From positions 124,001 to 188,000 of the forward strand of contig NC_092807.1 of the NCBI RefSeq assembly GCF_040954645.1: a DNA stretch of 64,000 nt, written 5' to 3'. The first letter of the stretch is position 1; each line of letters begins with the position of its first letter. A program made the translations under genes and the position numbers. The notes under the pieces were generated by a model. That model had not been told where the DNA came from. It worked only from the letters and a program-made list of their open reading frames with translations, and did not search any database. This DNA is from Diabrotica undecimpunctata. Lineage: Eukaryota > Arthropoda > Insecta > Coleoptera > Chrysomelidae. Shown piece after piece: positions 45,401 to 58,210 of this stretch.

Positions 45401-46019
45401 TTTTTCTGCTGTATATAGACCGTTGTAATCATCTGCCATAAAAACTGCTATCGTCCATTCCCAAATCGAGAGTACACATTTTAGAAACTGTCCTACCAAT
45501 TTTAATACGATTTTCTATGTGTTAATGTGTTCAAACCTTCCCACACACCACGTATAGCCAAGTCAATGACATTTTATCCCATTTACCGTAGCTATTACGA
45601 TTTTCGTGAACGAACCAAATTTAGATTACATTTAATATTTTGTGAGGATTTTACGCTCCGTCATCGGCCTGATATTCATCAATAAATTCCTAATGAATAA
45701 TGCATCGACAACAAGAAAGCTGAAACCAGTCATTAGTTACGCATACGCTAATTTTTCGTCATTATAATATTATCATGTGTTGCAATTAGACCCACATGTT
45801 TACAAAACAGAGATGTCATGATATATCTATTATAAAAAAGGAATATTTGGCGCGTGAATTCATTCAAGGAAGTCGTTTATAATTACAGATAGTGACGATT
45901 AATTGATAGTTCCAGTTCTAAATTAGAAACTGATTCCCAATGCAATGCAAGATCCGCAAATGCCATAATCGTAAAACCTCTATAAGTCTAACTTCAAAAG
46001 AGACGCCAAAAAATTCGAG
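45401..46019. other. Spacer, nothing recognised
   Basis: No supported feature. Confidence 0.35.
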
Positions 46020-46230
46020 TAGAATTTTCGACTTATGGAGGATTTCGACTTAAGGCGAATTTTGATTCATCTAAAGAGAAGAAAATTCTCATTCTTCAGA
46101 GTTGCTGGTTTGCTCTACAAAATTCCGTAAAGTATTTAATGCCATTCTTGCCTCTTTAATAGAAACCCATAGAGCGGATGTCGTATTACAGTGCAACTTG
46201 GTTATAGCGTGATTGAAGGGTCCAGTAAAA
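46020..46230 (-). pseudogene. Pogo/Tigger-like transposase C-terminal relic
   Basis: Minus-strand frames include SIKEARMALNTLRNFVEQTS around 46170-46110, similar to the C-terminal helix of pogo/Tigger/jerky-type transposases, followed by an acidic stretch. Very short; assignment tentative. Confidence 0.4.
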
Positions 46231-46269
46231 AAATTAAGGTTCTTGAACTCCTAAGTGGAGCATAGAGCT

Positions 46270-46430
46270 TCAGTCAAAACGCGCCATCGGGTTCTATTTT
46301 GCGCTAAGGCCTTCACCTCATTCCAATACTTTCCTTGACCTCTTATCTCGTCCATGATGTATCTTCTCCAAGTGTGTACTGGGCGAACTCTTTTTCTTCT
46401 TCATTGGGGATTCTACTCTAGGACAATCTT
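46270..46430 (-). pseudogene. Non-LTR ORF C-terminal relic
   Basis: The minus strand reads TLGEDTSWTR-like and, in another frame, WNEVKALAQNRTRWRVLTEA, i.e. the W...A..R..WR..L pattern near the end of non-LTR ORFs. Confidence 0.45.
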
Positions 46431-46799
46431 TGCAATACCGGAATTATTTTTTTTGAGTGTGACCAATCCAACCCACTTTCTGGACTTTATTGGATGTTCT
46501 ACTGTGTTCTGTTTTGAGTGACGTTTTCAACAATGTATTATTTATGTATTATTTCAAAACAATAAATAAATAATAAAATAAGTATTCAATTTTAAACATA
46601 TTATTTAAATTTAGAAAATGCAGAAAAACATCATATGAAGCTTCGCGCTAGTCTACAGTACCGCTTACTGGACCTCTTTTTTTTGTAATCTTCTGAATAG
46701 ATCGTAGAAACCGATTTTGCCAATCAAACTTAATTGGCAGTTGATGCATCATCTCGAAAACAAACTTGAAATTTTTCAGCGCGATTTATTTTTAGATGT

Positions 46800-46911
46800 T
46801 CTTAGTATAGTGAACTTGTGACTAACAATAGCAAAAGCACATGGTTCAGTTTCCATCATTCGTGTGAGGTTAGAAAATGACTAGACGGTTGTTTCCTGTA
46901 AAACAACGTGG
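46800..46911 (+). other. Candidate first exon with short start frame and GTGAGT donor
   Basis: An ATG at 46877 opens MTRRLFPVKQRG and is cut by the donor GTGAGT at 46912. If spliced to 63583 the frame would stop after two codons, so it would then be only an upstream ORF. It may be chance. Confidence 0.25.
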
Positions 46912-47394
46912 GTGAGTCTTATTTTTCCTTGTCAACGTTTATTTTTTAAAAGATTCTAGTAAACTGCATCAATTTGTAGCGATTAATGTGTAGGGTTTTC
47001 ATATATTTTTTTTGTACTGAAATAGTGGTACTAGGTGGAAGATTGGTATCGTAAAGAATATTATTACTGGTTTCTTTTACTGGAATATCCTAGGCTTGAA
47101 ATAAGATTCATAGAACGTAGTTCATAGGTATATGATTATTAATAATGGTTATTTAAAATTGCTGTTTTCTTATTTTTGAAAGTTAGTACTTAGCTGCTGA
47201 AAATTCTCCAGATCTATGTTGTGCTTATGTTTAATTTCTATGTATTTTTCTCGATAAATATGAGATAAATCATTTTATATACCAATATTTTTATAACTTG
47301 TTCTTTACCCGTTAGAATCTTAATTCCAATACTTATTCTTTCAAAAAAGCTTATCGTCCACTATCAACGTTGATATCGTGCCACATTTTTCTAC
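46912..47394. other. Spacer, nothing recognised
   Basis: AT-rich; no supported feature. Confidence 0.4.
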
Positions 47395-49635
47395 TTGGGG
47401 ATCCAATCAATTGTATCTACAATCACTCCACTTAATTTTTTCTGTCTTCCTCCTTTTTAAGGCTAGAACAACAACAGAATAATATTTGAATCTGTTGTAC
47501 AACTTTCATAACAAATAAGTCACTTTTGGAGAGTCGCTGAACTTTTTGCGTAAAGTCGCCTTATGAAATCGACCTACCTATAAAATCAGCGTAATTCTAG
47601 TTTGTATTATATTTTTTACCGATCACCAAATTCGCAGCCATTTTTTTTAGGATTAACAAAATTTTCAAAAGAATTAAAAATTTAATTTTTAAAATAATAA
47701 ACTTCTTGCATGAAAAGGCCGGTCTTTTCACCTGTAGATAAATATTGTCATATCTGACAGATATTTATCTGAAGGATAGACATTTATTTATAAAATAATA
47801 CATACCCGTCTTTTCACGTCAAATTATGTTGCGGTTATTTATCTGTAAGATAAATGTAAAATTTTTTCAGAACACAACAAATTTTTAATTAATTGTCAAA
47901 GAAATGGCAATAACGTTTTGATATCTCTTTTGATTATACAATTTGTGGTGGCAGGAATAAATTAAATTATCTAAAGAAAAATTTAATAATGAATAAAAAA
48001 ATAAATGTTTAATGATTCTGCTCAGGTTTTTCCATAACACTAAAATATTATATAAGGGTAGCACAAACTACTTCAACTTCAAAAAGTTCAGTAATGTGTT
48101 CATTTAGCAATTCATCTTCAAAATTGTCTTAATTTTGATCTCTCGCTAGGTTGTACTCGTTGAATATTGCTGTAGATTAGAACGATTGAACCTTTTCCAC
48201 TTCCACTGGATGAAATAGTACATAAACCTTCTCTTCCATACATAAAAAGTTATGTTGCATATCTGGTTCTAATATGAAATTCATTATAGAATTTGGATTG
48301 TTTAGTGAGTGGACTTCTTAAAAATGGCTTTACTTTATAATCAGAATCTCCTTATAAGAACCCATTTCTATTATCTCCATTTAAACTCCGTATCAAAAAT
48401 ACAGAATTATTTATTCCTACCTGGTAGGTAGGATTGTACCAAGAAGTATCACGAAATTGTCAGAATTTAAAATCAATATTCTATATATGTATTATATAGA
48501 AGATTTATTTAAAGTTTTGAAAATTTCCTACTACACTCTGGATATTTTGTATACTTACTCTGAGTTTTTTTATATATAATTGAATGTATTTTATAATTAT
48601 TAAAATAATCTGACAACCTAGGTACTATGTGCATATTTTTCATTTTGGAATCCGATACTACTATTATTGAATCAATAGCACCAATAGCACCAATATCTCT
48701 TGAAAAAGGTTAATTAATTCATTTTTTAATTATCAAGATTATGAAAATATTGAATCCCTAAACTAAGTAAATGAAAATATGTATACACCTACTTTTATAA
48801 TCATTTATTAACAACTATTTACAATATTTTCTCAGAATATATCGGTTTATTTAATTTTAACCTTTTAAAAAAGTCTTTATCATTACAAAAATAAAAATGT
48901 TCAATTCTGTATCAAATACCTATTATATTCTCGCAGTAAGTTTATAAAAATTAAACATCATCATACTGATTATACTCTCCGATTTTATTAAATCTTTTAA
49001 TATCATGTCTCTAACCTACACTAAACAACAATATTTAGGTTATATTTTTGATTTCGCGATAACCTACAACATAATAGCGAACTACAATAAACACAATTTA
49101 TTTTCCAGATAACTTTTTATTCAGTACTTTATTTGGCAAATATATATTTTATGTCAGATAATTTTAATTTATTTTATGTGTCAGTTTATCTGTACAGATT
49201 TCTTTCCTAGGTGACGCTAGAAATTTAAATCTAAGCTGACATAAAACTTTAAATTCTTTTGTATTAAATCGTACCTTAAAAACATTAATAATATTATTTA
49301 TTTTTTATATATTATGTAATTAATATTTTTTGTATTATTAATTAAACGTATCGTTTCAAAAACAAAATATGATTGACTCATAGGTTGAAATGTCAGTAGT
49401 TCAGATTTCTTTGTTCAGATGGCGTTAAAATTTTAAATCTAAAGTAACAAAAAGCTTTAAATTATTCTGTATTAAATTCTATCTTAAAAATATTAAAATT
49501 AATTATTAATTATATGAATATGTAATTTATACAGTATTATTAATTAAATGTATCGTTTCAAGAACAAAATATGATTGAAATGTAAAATGGTGGTAGTTCA
49601 GCTATGTCATCATAGCCTTTTATGTAGATAGATAT
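47395..49635 (-). mobile_element. Helitron-like repeat, long copy
   Basis: This copy is inverted relative to 62477-63310. In the orientation of that copy, it starts TATCTATCTACATAAAAGGC followed by TATGATGACA and ends with ATTG..TTGGATC. Shared internal blocks include AGATGTTTATCT-like AGATAAATATTGTCAT and AAGTTCAGCGACTCTCCAAA on the matching strand. The long copy has about 1.25 kb (47790-49040) that the other lacks; this interior has short frames on the minus strand but no Rep/helicase motifs that I could recognise. The TCTA...ATAAAAG start resembles insect Helitron 5' ends, but no clear CTRR end was seen, so the class is tentative. Confidence 0.5.
49185..49610. repeat. Two tandem units of about 210 bp in the Helitron-like repeat
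   Basis: Both units carry CAGATTTCTTT, a TTTAAATCTAA stretch, TAAATGTATCGTTTCAA-like sequence and ACAAAATATGATTGA in the same order. The copy at 62477-63310 has only one such unit. Confidence 0.7.
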
Positions 49636-51119
49636 CGAGCTTTTGAATTATTGATTTCAGTTGCAATGTCTTTGTAGAATATGTCCATATCTTCATCGCT
49701 AAGTTGGGGGGTAGGTCTGAATAGGTTGGAGATATGAAGGTTATATATCTCTCCATTTTATAATAACACTAGTTACTTTGATATCTGTGTTTTTCTCTAC
49801 AATTCTTTTGGTAAATTTTCTACGTATAAAAAAGAAAGTTCTACGCAAACGGACTAACCCACGGCATTATTTTTCACAGCTTACCCACTTCGACAATTTT
49901 TGTCGAAGGTCCTCTATAAAATAAGGGACAGGCAAACTTTTCGAATATTTTTGGATGTCATATAACTGTTTCATTCAGTGTACTTTGCTTTGCGAAGGTT
50001 ATCTATTGAATTTATTTAAAATATATTAAATATTATTGTCAACTCTTCTCTTCACAAGCACTTTATCAATTTATTTATCTTTACAAATTAGATTGGCTAA
50101 TACAGTATATTTGCTTAATCATATCTCGTGTTTATGTAATTACTGTTGCGGAGTACCAGCAAACGTGTGGCACAAGAGTTTTGAAGGTTGATCTTAGATT
50201 AGGCATTGCTTAAAAATTTGTGGATTTCTACTTATTTTGAAAGGTAACAAACTATATCATATTTATATCTTTCATTTAATAATTCGATGTAGCATTTTAT
50301 AATTAAAATGTATAAAAATATCATTTTTTAGAAGAAAAAATTTGAAAATTGCTTCAGAAATTGGAAGTATAATTTTTGACGATATAAAAATGGAACAGCC
50401 AACTCCGAAAGGTCCACGTTTTCTCTATTTTTGTAATGCACTAATGAAATATTCTTCTTTCCACGTGAATATCGGTATCATCCGAACGTAAACCAATTTA
50501 TAGCAAGGGAACTTATTTCAATTTCAATTCATATCTCATTATTTTTTGCTCAAAATATTTTTTACAAGCTTTACAATTTCGGTAAGATTTCAAGTGGAGG
50601 TTTTAAGGTCAAAAACAATAAATCCAACGATACTACTTATTATAATCAAGTCATTTGTCATTTTCGTGTTTCCTGTTTTGATATCTTTAATCGTAGTATG
50701 CTCGAGGAGTAAACTCAATTCACACCCGATTTTAGGAAAATCACTAGATTCATCTTCTTTTTTAGTTAACCATCTTGGCCTTCGACGGTAATCCAGTAAT
50801 CAGTATCGGTAAAACTTTACAGATAAAACCTTAATTTCATTGAAATTAATGGTATTTAATTGAAGGTGACAGAAGTGTTGGTATCTTTGCAAAAAAGTTT
50901 AATGTAAAATCTTTTTACAAAGTCATTCTACATCTTCCCTTTTGTGTCACTTTATTGTCTTACTTGAAAATTTCATTTATTTTCATTTTTTTTTATTTAC
51001 AAAAAATTCGCTTCAACCTAATAAGGGTATTAGCGGAACGGTAACAGTTAATTACACTTTGCTTAGTAAATTAAAGTCTTTTAAAAACAAAAGTAGGTTA
51101 TCTATAGTGTTTTCTGAAT
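49636..51119. other. Spacer, nothing recognised
   Basis: A hairpin CTTCGACAA/TTGTCGAAG lies near 49891-49911. No gene supported. Confidence 0.45.
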
Positions 51120-51123
51120 TTAA

Positions 51124-51906
51124 CCCATTAATGGTCAAAGTATCGAAAACGAAACATTTTTTTAATTACTTTTTTTTCGACGATTTTCATATGATGATTA
51201 TTATATTTTTTGTATATGGGTCTTTCATATAGATAGTTTATTGACGTGTTTGTTATCTTAATGGTCTAAATTACGTGGCCCAATTGCAATTTCGGTCTTC
51301 GTGGGTTTTGTCACTGATACAGAACGAAAAAAGATTTACGATAAAAACAGCTGCTGAAAAAGATGACTCCGAATCAGACCCAGAGCCAAAGCCATCCACA
51401 TCCGCATGGGGTCGTCCTTCTAAAGGAAGTTTACCTTCTGATATTCAATATGACCAGACTGGTCATAATATCGTTCGCGAAGAGGATGGACGTAGACGGC
51501 GGTGCAGACTGCGCAAAACTAATCGTGTTTATATGTGCGGAAAATGCAAGGTTCACTTGCACGCTGACTGTTTTAGTGCTTTCCATAAAAAATGAGATGC
51601 CATAATGGCGCTATGCCATACTACCAGACAAGTAATCATTTTATTTTATATAATTAACTATTGTAGCAATACCTTTAGTTTTAATTGATAAAACCAAGAA
51701 ATTTCATTTACACACTATAAAACGTATAATTTTCAATTTACTACATATTATGCCAAAGTTTCGTTAACGAAACATTATTTTTTTGTATATTGCAATTATT
51801 ATTATTTATAATTTTAAGTGAAATATTGTTCTTATACCTTTATTTATAAAGTATATAAAATTGAATTGCAAAAAATCTAACTATTTCAATGCTTGCCATT
51901 AATGGG
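51124..51906 (+). mobile_element. piggyBac-type element, 783 bp, deleted, flanked by TTAA
   Basis: Inverted ends CCCATTAATGGTCAAAGTAT and CCCATTAATGGCAAGCATTG are each bounded by TTAA (51120-51123 and 51907-51910), the obligate target of piggyBac transposases. The inside retains only the C-terminal part of a transposase and its UTR. Confidence 0.88.
51275..51595 (+). pseudogene. piggyBac transposase C-terminal fragment
   Basis: The frame contains GRPSKGSLPSDIQYDQTGHN, then RRRRCRLR, and a Cys-rich end YMCGKCKVHLHADCFSAFHK. This is the linker and zinc-binding C-terminal domain of piggyBac-like transposases. The catalytic DDD core is missing. Confidence 0.85.
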
Positions 51907-51914
51907 TTAAAATG

Positions 51915-53290
51915 TCTCTAAGATTGTTTGGTAAATGAACCTTTTCGCACTTTTCCACTAGCACATGTTTTACCGTAAGAGGTGAATTGCACTCATCACA
52001 AATTAGGCGTTTTTCTTTCTTGAACAAATGTTCATGCAAAAACTGGGTATGTTCAAGTCGTCAACGGGAAATAATTATTTGCTTTCGTCTGGTTACCTCG
52101 GGTGGTTGCCATGGTCCAATCTTATTTTTTATCTCTTGAAGCTTTGGTGTGGTGGATTTCCCTATATTGTTCCAGTTCTCGAACAGGTTCTTTATGAAAT
52201 GGCTTTTTAGATCCATACTTACAGATTGGGGTGATATGGGGATACTGTTGTCGTTTAAAGCTTCTTTGGCGGTTTCGTCTGCTGTTTTGTTACTTGCTAT
52301 TCCAACACGTGATGGGACCCAGAAAAACTTGATGTTTCTATCTTTAGTATGCACTTTGCTTAGTTCTTTCTTTATTAGTAACGTTAATGGATGTTGCATA
52401 TATATTTTCCTGATTATTTGTAGTGATGACATAGAATCTGTCACGATTAATATTTTGTTCATCGTATTTGCATTTGTGTGTAGTATCGCTTGCTAAATTG
52501 CATAAAGTTCTCCTGTTAGTATAGTTGCAGTATCTGGAATTCTATGTTTCAGAATCTCTGTGCTGTTAATTATTGCCACTCTGACTCCATTTTCAGTTTT
52601 AGACGCGTCTGTATGGTATACTGTGTAATCGGATTGGGAGTTAATTAGATCTTTGAAGAGTTGTACGATAAGATTAGGGTTGGTGCTATTTTTTTGGAAT
52701 TGTAATAAACTGCAATTGACCGTTGGAATTTTTATAATCCAAGGCGAAGATAAAAATATATTTTTGTATTGATATAAGGTTGGAAATTGCTTCCAGTTAA
52801 GGTTTACTGCATGATAAATTCTGCGTGAATATGGGAGGTTGAACTTTGAAGAGTCGTTAGCCATGGATATGTCTAAAATGTTATTTTATTGGAATTCTTT
52901 TATTTAGAGTTTTGCTAGAAGTGTAATTAAGGGTTAGCTGCCTACGAAGCTCTAACATGGGTTCACCTTTTTAGCTTGTATGCTATTTATCGGAGTTGTT
53001 CTGTACGCTCCAAGTATAATCTTTGGTACTCAAGTTAAGGCCATTTAGACATAAAAGAACTAACTACTGGATATGACTTTTCCAATTTAACTGTTGATCA
53101 AATATCACTCCTAGAAATTTTATTTCATTTCTATAGAAAAGATTTTGGTTTTCAAGCATTAGGTTCGGTTTATCCTCGATATATCTTTTTGAAAATATAC
53201 ATTTTGTTTTATTAGAGCAAAACCTGAAACCGGTACTTAGGGACCTATTTACGAGTTTAAAAATTTCATCTTTGTTTTAACTGTTTGTTG
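51915..53290 (-). pseudogene. Non-LTR retrotransposon (I-like) RT end plus RNase H
   Basis: From right to left: RT thumb sequence (FRFCSNKTKCIFSKRYIEDK near 53225; IKFLGVIFDQQLNWKSHI near 53120), a spacer with MANDSSKFNLPYSRRIYHAV at 52864, RNase H start (YTVYHTDASKTENGVRVAII near 52628), ILIVTDSMSSLQIIRKIYMQ at 52450, and FFWVPSRVGIASNKTADETA near 52330. It ends near the piggyBac element. The RNase H domain after the RT supports the I-like group. Confidence 0.8.
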
Positions 53291-53394
53291 CACAAATCTA
53301 TGCAGAATTTATTCCGTTAATAAAACAGACATTTAATTATTATATTTTCAATTTACGTCTAAAAAAATTTTACTTGAAGCGATTCGGGAAATTG

Positions 53395-54350
53395 TTTTTT
53401 GATATAACATATCTTCTTCTTCTTCCTAGTCGTTAACCTGATGCAGGTTTCGTGATATCATGAAGCTATTAGCTAAATTTCCCAATGTTCCTCCACGTTT
53501 TTCTATCTTCTGCCATTCTAGCACATTCTGACAATGGAGCGCCAATGGTAGCAACAATATGGTCCGTGTATCGTGTGGGAGATCTACATCTATTTCTTTT
53601 GCCTTCTACTTTTCCCTGGATGGTAAGTTTTTCAAGACCATTTCTTCGAAGCACATGTCCAAAATAGCTTATTATTTGTTCTGATATTTGTGTTCTTAGT
53701 CTTTTCTTTATGTTTAGCTGGTCCAGTATGGATTCATTTGTTCTTCGGGCCACCCATGGTATTCTCAGCATTCGTCTCCAGCAGTACATCTCAAATACAT
53801 CTATGTTCTTTTTGTCTTTCTCAGTAAGGGTCCAGCATTCCGATGCATAAGTAAAAACTGGAAAAACTAGACTTCTTACTAGTCTCATTTTTGTATCGGT
53901 AGTTATTTCATGGCTTTTCCAAATTTTTGTTAATTTTGCCATAGCGCTTTTTGCGATTGCTGACCGCCGCTTTATTTCTTCAGTACAGCCTCCTTTGTTG
54001 GTTATTAATGAGCCCAGATACACAAATTTATCTACAACAGCGATATTGTTTATCATGACCAGATGATTTTGATTGTTGTTAGCTCTGTCAATTATCATGA
54101 TTCTCGTTTTATCTCTGTTTATTTTAAGGCCCATCGTTAAGCTTACGTCTTCTATCCGTTGTAGCAGGTGAATCAATTCAGCTTCAGAACTAGCGAGGAT
54201 AGTAGTATCATCTGCATATCTCAAGTTGCAAATCTTCTTCCTGCCAATGGTGATGCCACCGTTCCAGTCCTCAGTAGCTTTCCGCGTTATTCATTCACCA
54301 TAGATGTTAAATAGAATTGGGCTTAGTATGCAGCCTTGTCTGCATACTAA
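53395..54350 (-). pseudogene. Non-LTR RT fragment, 251-residue frame
   Basis: The frame at 54224-53469 starts MRYADDTTILASSEAELIHL, with the YADD catalytic box, and runs through GLKINRDKTRIMIIDRANNN, DKFVYLGSLITNKGGCTEEI, LVFPVFTYASECWTLTEKDK, FEMYCWRRMLRIPWVARRTN and GHVLRRNGLEKL to a stop. Just upstream, LSPILFNIYGE-like sequence precedes it to about 54345, interrupted by a stop. The upstream RT is missing. Confidence 0.85.
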
Positions 54351-54352
54351 GC
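54317..54352. repeat. Perfect 14-bp-stem palindrome at a TE junction
   Basis: GGCTTAGTATGCAG and CTGCATACTAAGCC are separated by six bases, exactly where the RT fragment ends and another TE fragment begins. Confidence 0.85.
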
Positions 54353-54620
54353 CAAATATAACATATATATTCAGGGATTCTACAGTATCCACTGCCTTCC
54401 CTCGCTCAACCGTTTCCATCTCTCTCTGTTGTTCCATTCTTCATCGTTTAGGCCTCTCTTACTCATGGCGTCGTCTACTTCGTTAATCCAGGATTTTTGG
54501 GGTCATCCTCTTTTCTTCCTTCCTATGAGACTCCATTCGGTTATCTCTTTATCCATCTGCTGTCGCTAGTTCTTCTTACATGTCCATACCACTTTAGTCT
54601 TTTTTGTTCTATATATGTTA
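54353..54620 (-). pseudogene. Non-LTR ORF C-terminal fragment of another element
   Basis: The minus strand reads ITEWSLIGRKKRG near 54545 and WINEVDDAMSKRGLNDEEWN near 54490, then a W-K-R-L pattern, a different C-terminal type from the neighbouring fragment. Confidence 0.55.
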
Positions 54621-55019
54621 GTTAGTTAGATATAACATATTTGTTAATAAAAATTTGCGGTCCATTTGGAAACATAAAAAAAATACATGTCAACTTGAAA
54701 AAATATATAGAATCGAACAAAAAAAGGTTTGCTGCGGTAGAAATGCAAAAAAAGTCGTTAGTCGGTTTATGCTCTGCTTATAAGGGTAAATAACCGCTTG
54801 CCTGTTAATAGTTATATTTTTTCAACTCTTGGAATTCACTATTTTAGAATAGAAATCACTATTTTAGAAATTATCAACCTTACAAGTTGAAGGGTGGAAT
54901 ATTTGTAATAATACACTCAGTATCTCGGTAAGGAGGAATATTTTATTGAAGTGTTTTAGGGTTAAATCTTCGTATTTTGTGTTAAGGTTTCTCCAGTTAC
55001 TATATGGACAATTCTTAAT

Positions 55020-55105
55020 GAAACACCCTGTATTTGTCTGTAGGAAATTGAAACGTCAAAAATATATTCCCATTACAATTAATTGTGGTTTAATCCTATC
55101 TACCT
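55020..55105. repeat. MITE end and single Penelope-type terminal repeat
   Basis: CACCCTGTATTTG at 55023 is followed by GAAATTGAAACGTCAAAAAT and then AATTGTGGTTTAATCC, one arm of the repeat seen at 2255 and 25328. Confidence 0.5.
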
Positions 55106-55680
55106 AGCTACTGATATATTTATTTCATTATCTACAAAAATCCTAGTTGTATTACCGCATTCTTTACATTCCTGATAGACGCATATTATAATCCAAATCC
55201 ATTATGCGAGATAATGTTAACCACTTTCGAAGACATATATCTATAAGCTACTACTGTGACTTCTTTGTTGAGATATATTTTTATCAAGCTATATATCATT
55301 ATGGTAAACAGGAAGTCCCTTCAATTAGTAGGAATGTAGTTATCTTTCAGATTAAAATGCGCGGGAATTGTGTGACATATACATTCTGATTGGCCATTAT
55401 GAATGGTAAGACCTCGTGTTTTAGACAAAATTTTAAACTGTTAACTTGTTTTATGTGAAAATTTTTCTAAAAAAAAATGTAACTGTCAAATACAATTCTT
55501 GTAATTATTTCATTGAGATCGTTCTTTTTCATTTGACAATTCTTCTTTTTAGAGACATGCATAATGTGCCTTCTCTTACTGTTCTCACCTACCATTTTAC
55601 CTACCTGTTTTTCTAGTATTAATTGTTTCTAAATAGTGTATCGTTCTTTTACATTTCGTAAAAATAATCTTATGTGTAAT
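55106..55680. other. Spacer, nothing recognised
   Basis: No supported feature. Confidence 0.4.
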
Positions 55681-55681
55681 A

Positions 55682-56530
55682 GAATAGAATAAAAAAATGC
55701 TTTATTGTCACTAAAGATTGTACAATTTTATTGACAAAGCTTACAAAAAGTTAAAAAAATAACAATAACAATTAAAGTTTACTAAAATTACATAAATCGT
55801 CTATATCACAAAATAAAAGATCTTGTCAAGATTTTGGGAGGTTTATGTAATAAAATAGTTGATGTTATATTTTTACTTACATTAACGAAGTATTGATTTA
55901 GATTTTCAGGGTTTGGAAGAGAAAATGTTTGAGTTGTGTTAGTTTTATTTCGAATATCATTTATTATGGACCAAGTTTCTCTTGCTAAATTTTTAGAGCT
56001 TCCCAGACGATTCTGATAGTACATTTTTTAGCTGTTTTGATATAAGTTTTAGATACGTTCATCTGCATTTGTAGGTATATTCAGGGACAAAGACGTTGGT
56101 ATTAAATTTCTTGATGTACAGTAGTGAACGCATATTCTTGGTTGATATGCGGATACCTTTGGTAGTCCAGAGTTTATTATGTTTTTACTTAATTGTAATT
56201 AAAGGAAATGACTTATTGAAAATACAGACAAGCCTATCTAAAAAATCACTGAAATTATAGTCCACGTCCACAGAGGGAAAGTGCCACCCAGAAGTCAAGC
56301 ACAAATTTTGGAATTTAAGTTCTGAGTGGAAAAAATCCTACCTAAACGTTGGGTTTTCGAGAATTGTTGAGAAATCTGAGACAATATAATCAATTATGGT
56401 AGATGTTGTTTTAGTAATTCTTGTAGGAGAAGAAAATGGAGTAAAGCCAATCTTTTGGAATCTATACAGTGTAAAGATTTCAAAAGATACGTAAAAAAAA
56501 ACTATCATTGAGTAATTTATAAAGTAGCTC
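55682..56530 (-). pseudogene. Non-LTR fragment: endonuclease end, linker and 3' UTR
   Basis: The minus strand reads STIIDYIVSDFSTILENPTF near 56385 (endonuclease C-terminus), then linker sequence including LARETWSIINDIRNKTNTTQ at 55990. It passes directly into a 3' UTR (55822-55682) that matches 21623-21775. RT is deleted between linker and UTR. Confidence 0.7.
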
Positions 56531-57920
56531 TTTGGTCTTCATCTCTTATTCCTTTCAGGAACTTTATATTCACATAGGTTTTATGGAAAACCATGTGGTC
56601 TGGAACCTAAAATCTCATTAAATCATTTAGAAATCTGCAATCTATAAGCTTCCATTGATATAATTTGTCCTATGATTGTAAACTGCACCGTTTCCTTTTC
56701 TCTGTCGTAAATCCATGTCGGCAATACAAGTCTATTTAATTCTTATTAAAATTCCTCTCGATATCGATAAACCAAATAATTTATAACCATATGGAATAGT
56801 TTTTTCGATTTCATTCTAAATTGTTTCTTTATTGAATAATTGACAAACACTTTCGACAAATTAGCTAATGTAATTGTCCAATTGAAGATCGTTTTCAATG
56901 TTGCTTCATTATGACTGTCCATGAGAGCGTTGGTGTCAGTTAATAACCTTTATCTTGATAAATTACACCAACTTATTTCACTTCAAAAATGTTATCGTAG
57001 TGTACCGTTCAAAAAGACAATTAAGTATTAGTTTTTTTTTCTAAAAAATAATGTCATTGAAGCTGCTGGTGAATAGACCTTATTTCACGCTGCAATAAAC
57101 ATCATAGTTATACTTTTGACTGTTAAAATAGAAGTAAAAACCGATGAAAGTACACCTGGAAATTTTGATATAAATGTGTAGTGTGGCATATTTTTTTGCA
57201 ATTGCAATATATTAGCATCTTTTACGTTTTCTTCAAATTCAATAGGTTCTTCCCCTTTTAGTCTTTTTGCCTTTACAATGTTTGCTTAAAAAAAAATATG
57301 AAAAATAAAGAAAGTTGAATCAATTTAATGCTTTCTGATAATACTCCAGTCGTCGGAGATGAAAATACCACTGATCCTCTAAAAATCATACGAACTAGCT
57401 GAACTTTGCTAAGAATGTCAATTTTGGGATACCAAAAAAAATGAAAAAAAGTTTACCACTCCTACTTAAAAAAATCAATTTATCAAGAATTTGTACGCCG
57501 TATAAAAAAATGTTTTTAACTATAAACAATAATTTTTTTTTGGCTGTGCATAAGTATACAGACCGTCCATCGAGATAAAAAATATGTTGTACCAAACGAT
57601 AAACTTTCAGAAAATTACATTGAAATATGTTCAATGGTTTGGGATATTAGTTGAAACAAACATCGTGACACGAGATTCTATACACTAACACATAGGAAAA
57701 AGATAATTAAAAACAGTTTAAAAGCTACGTGTGCCAGCCCACTGTGAATTGTGGGGTTAAGAGTAAATTCCTGGACGTTGCAAATGACACCACTTCTTCT
57801 TTTATTTTTTCCCTTTTTCTTATGAACCTACTACAACTGTTAGACTACACATCAAAATTTACCAGAAACCTGTTTGAAGTTCAAAAACCAAAACTGTATA
57901 CTAAATACTTTAAGATAGAC
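56531..57920. other. Spacer, nothing recognised
   Basis: Only short, unconvincing frames. Confidence 0.4.
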
Positions 57921-57934
57921 TGAAAGCTGGAACT

Positions 57935-58210
57935 TTACAATGAATGAGTTGTTGAGGATTGACCTATTATATTTGGATAACCATTCTCAATTCCATTTTT
58001 TTTTTCATATACAACTGAACCAGTGCGAACAAAACGATCCATTAATTTTTCAAAAGCTCTTGCGTTTGGCTTCCTCCGTTCAGGATATCGCTCGTGATAT
58101 ATTCTGGATGCAAGTAAGCAATTTCTCGAAGTTTCTCCTAATACCCAGATCATATCTGTTAACTCTTCTACAGAAAAATTCATTTTTAACAATAGAGACA
58201 AGCCACACAT
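57935..58210 (-). pseudogene. Transposon-type helix-turn-helix N-terminus
   Basis: The 91-residue frame contains FSVEELTDMIWVLGETSRNC and YHERYPERRKPNARAFEKLM, then RFVRTGSVVYEKKNG. This is the HTH pattern (F..EE..DM....GE...N...A...Y..RYP.R..P....F......TGS) found at the N-terminus of several insect transposon proteins. No catalytic part follows. Confidence 0.6.
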
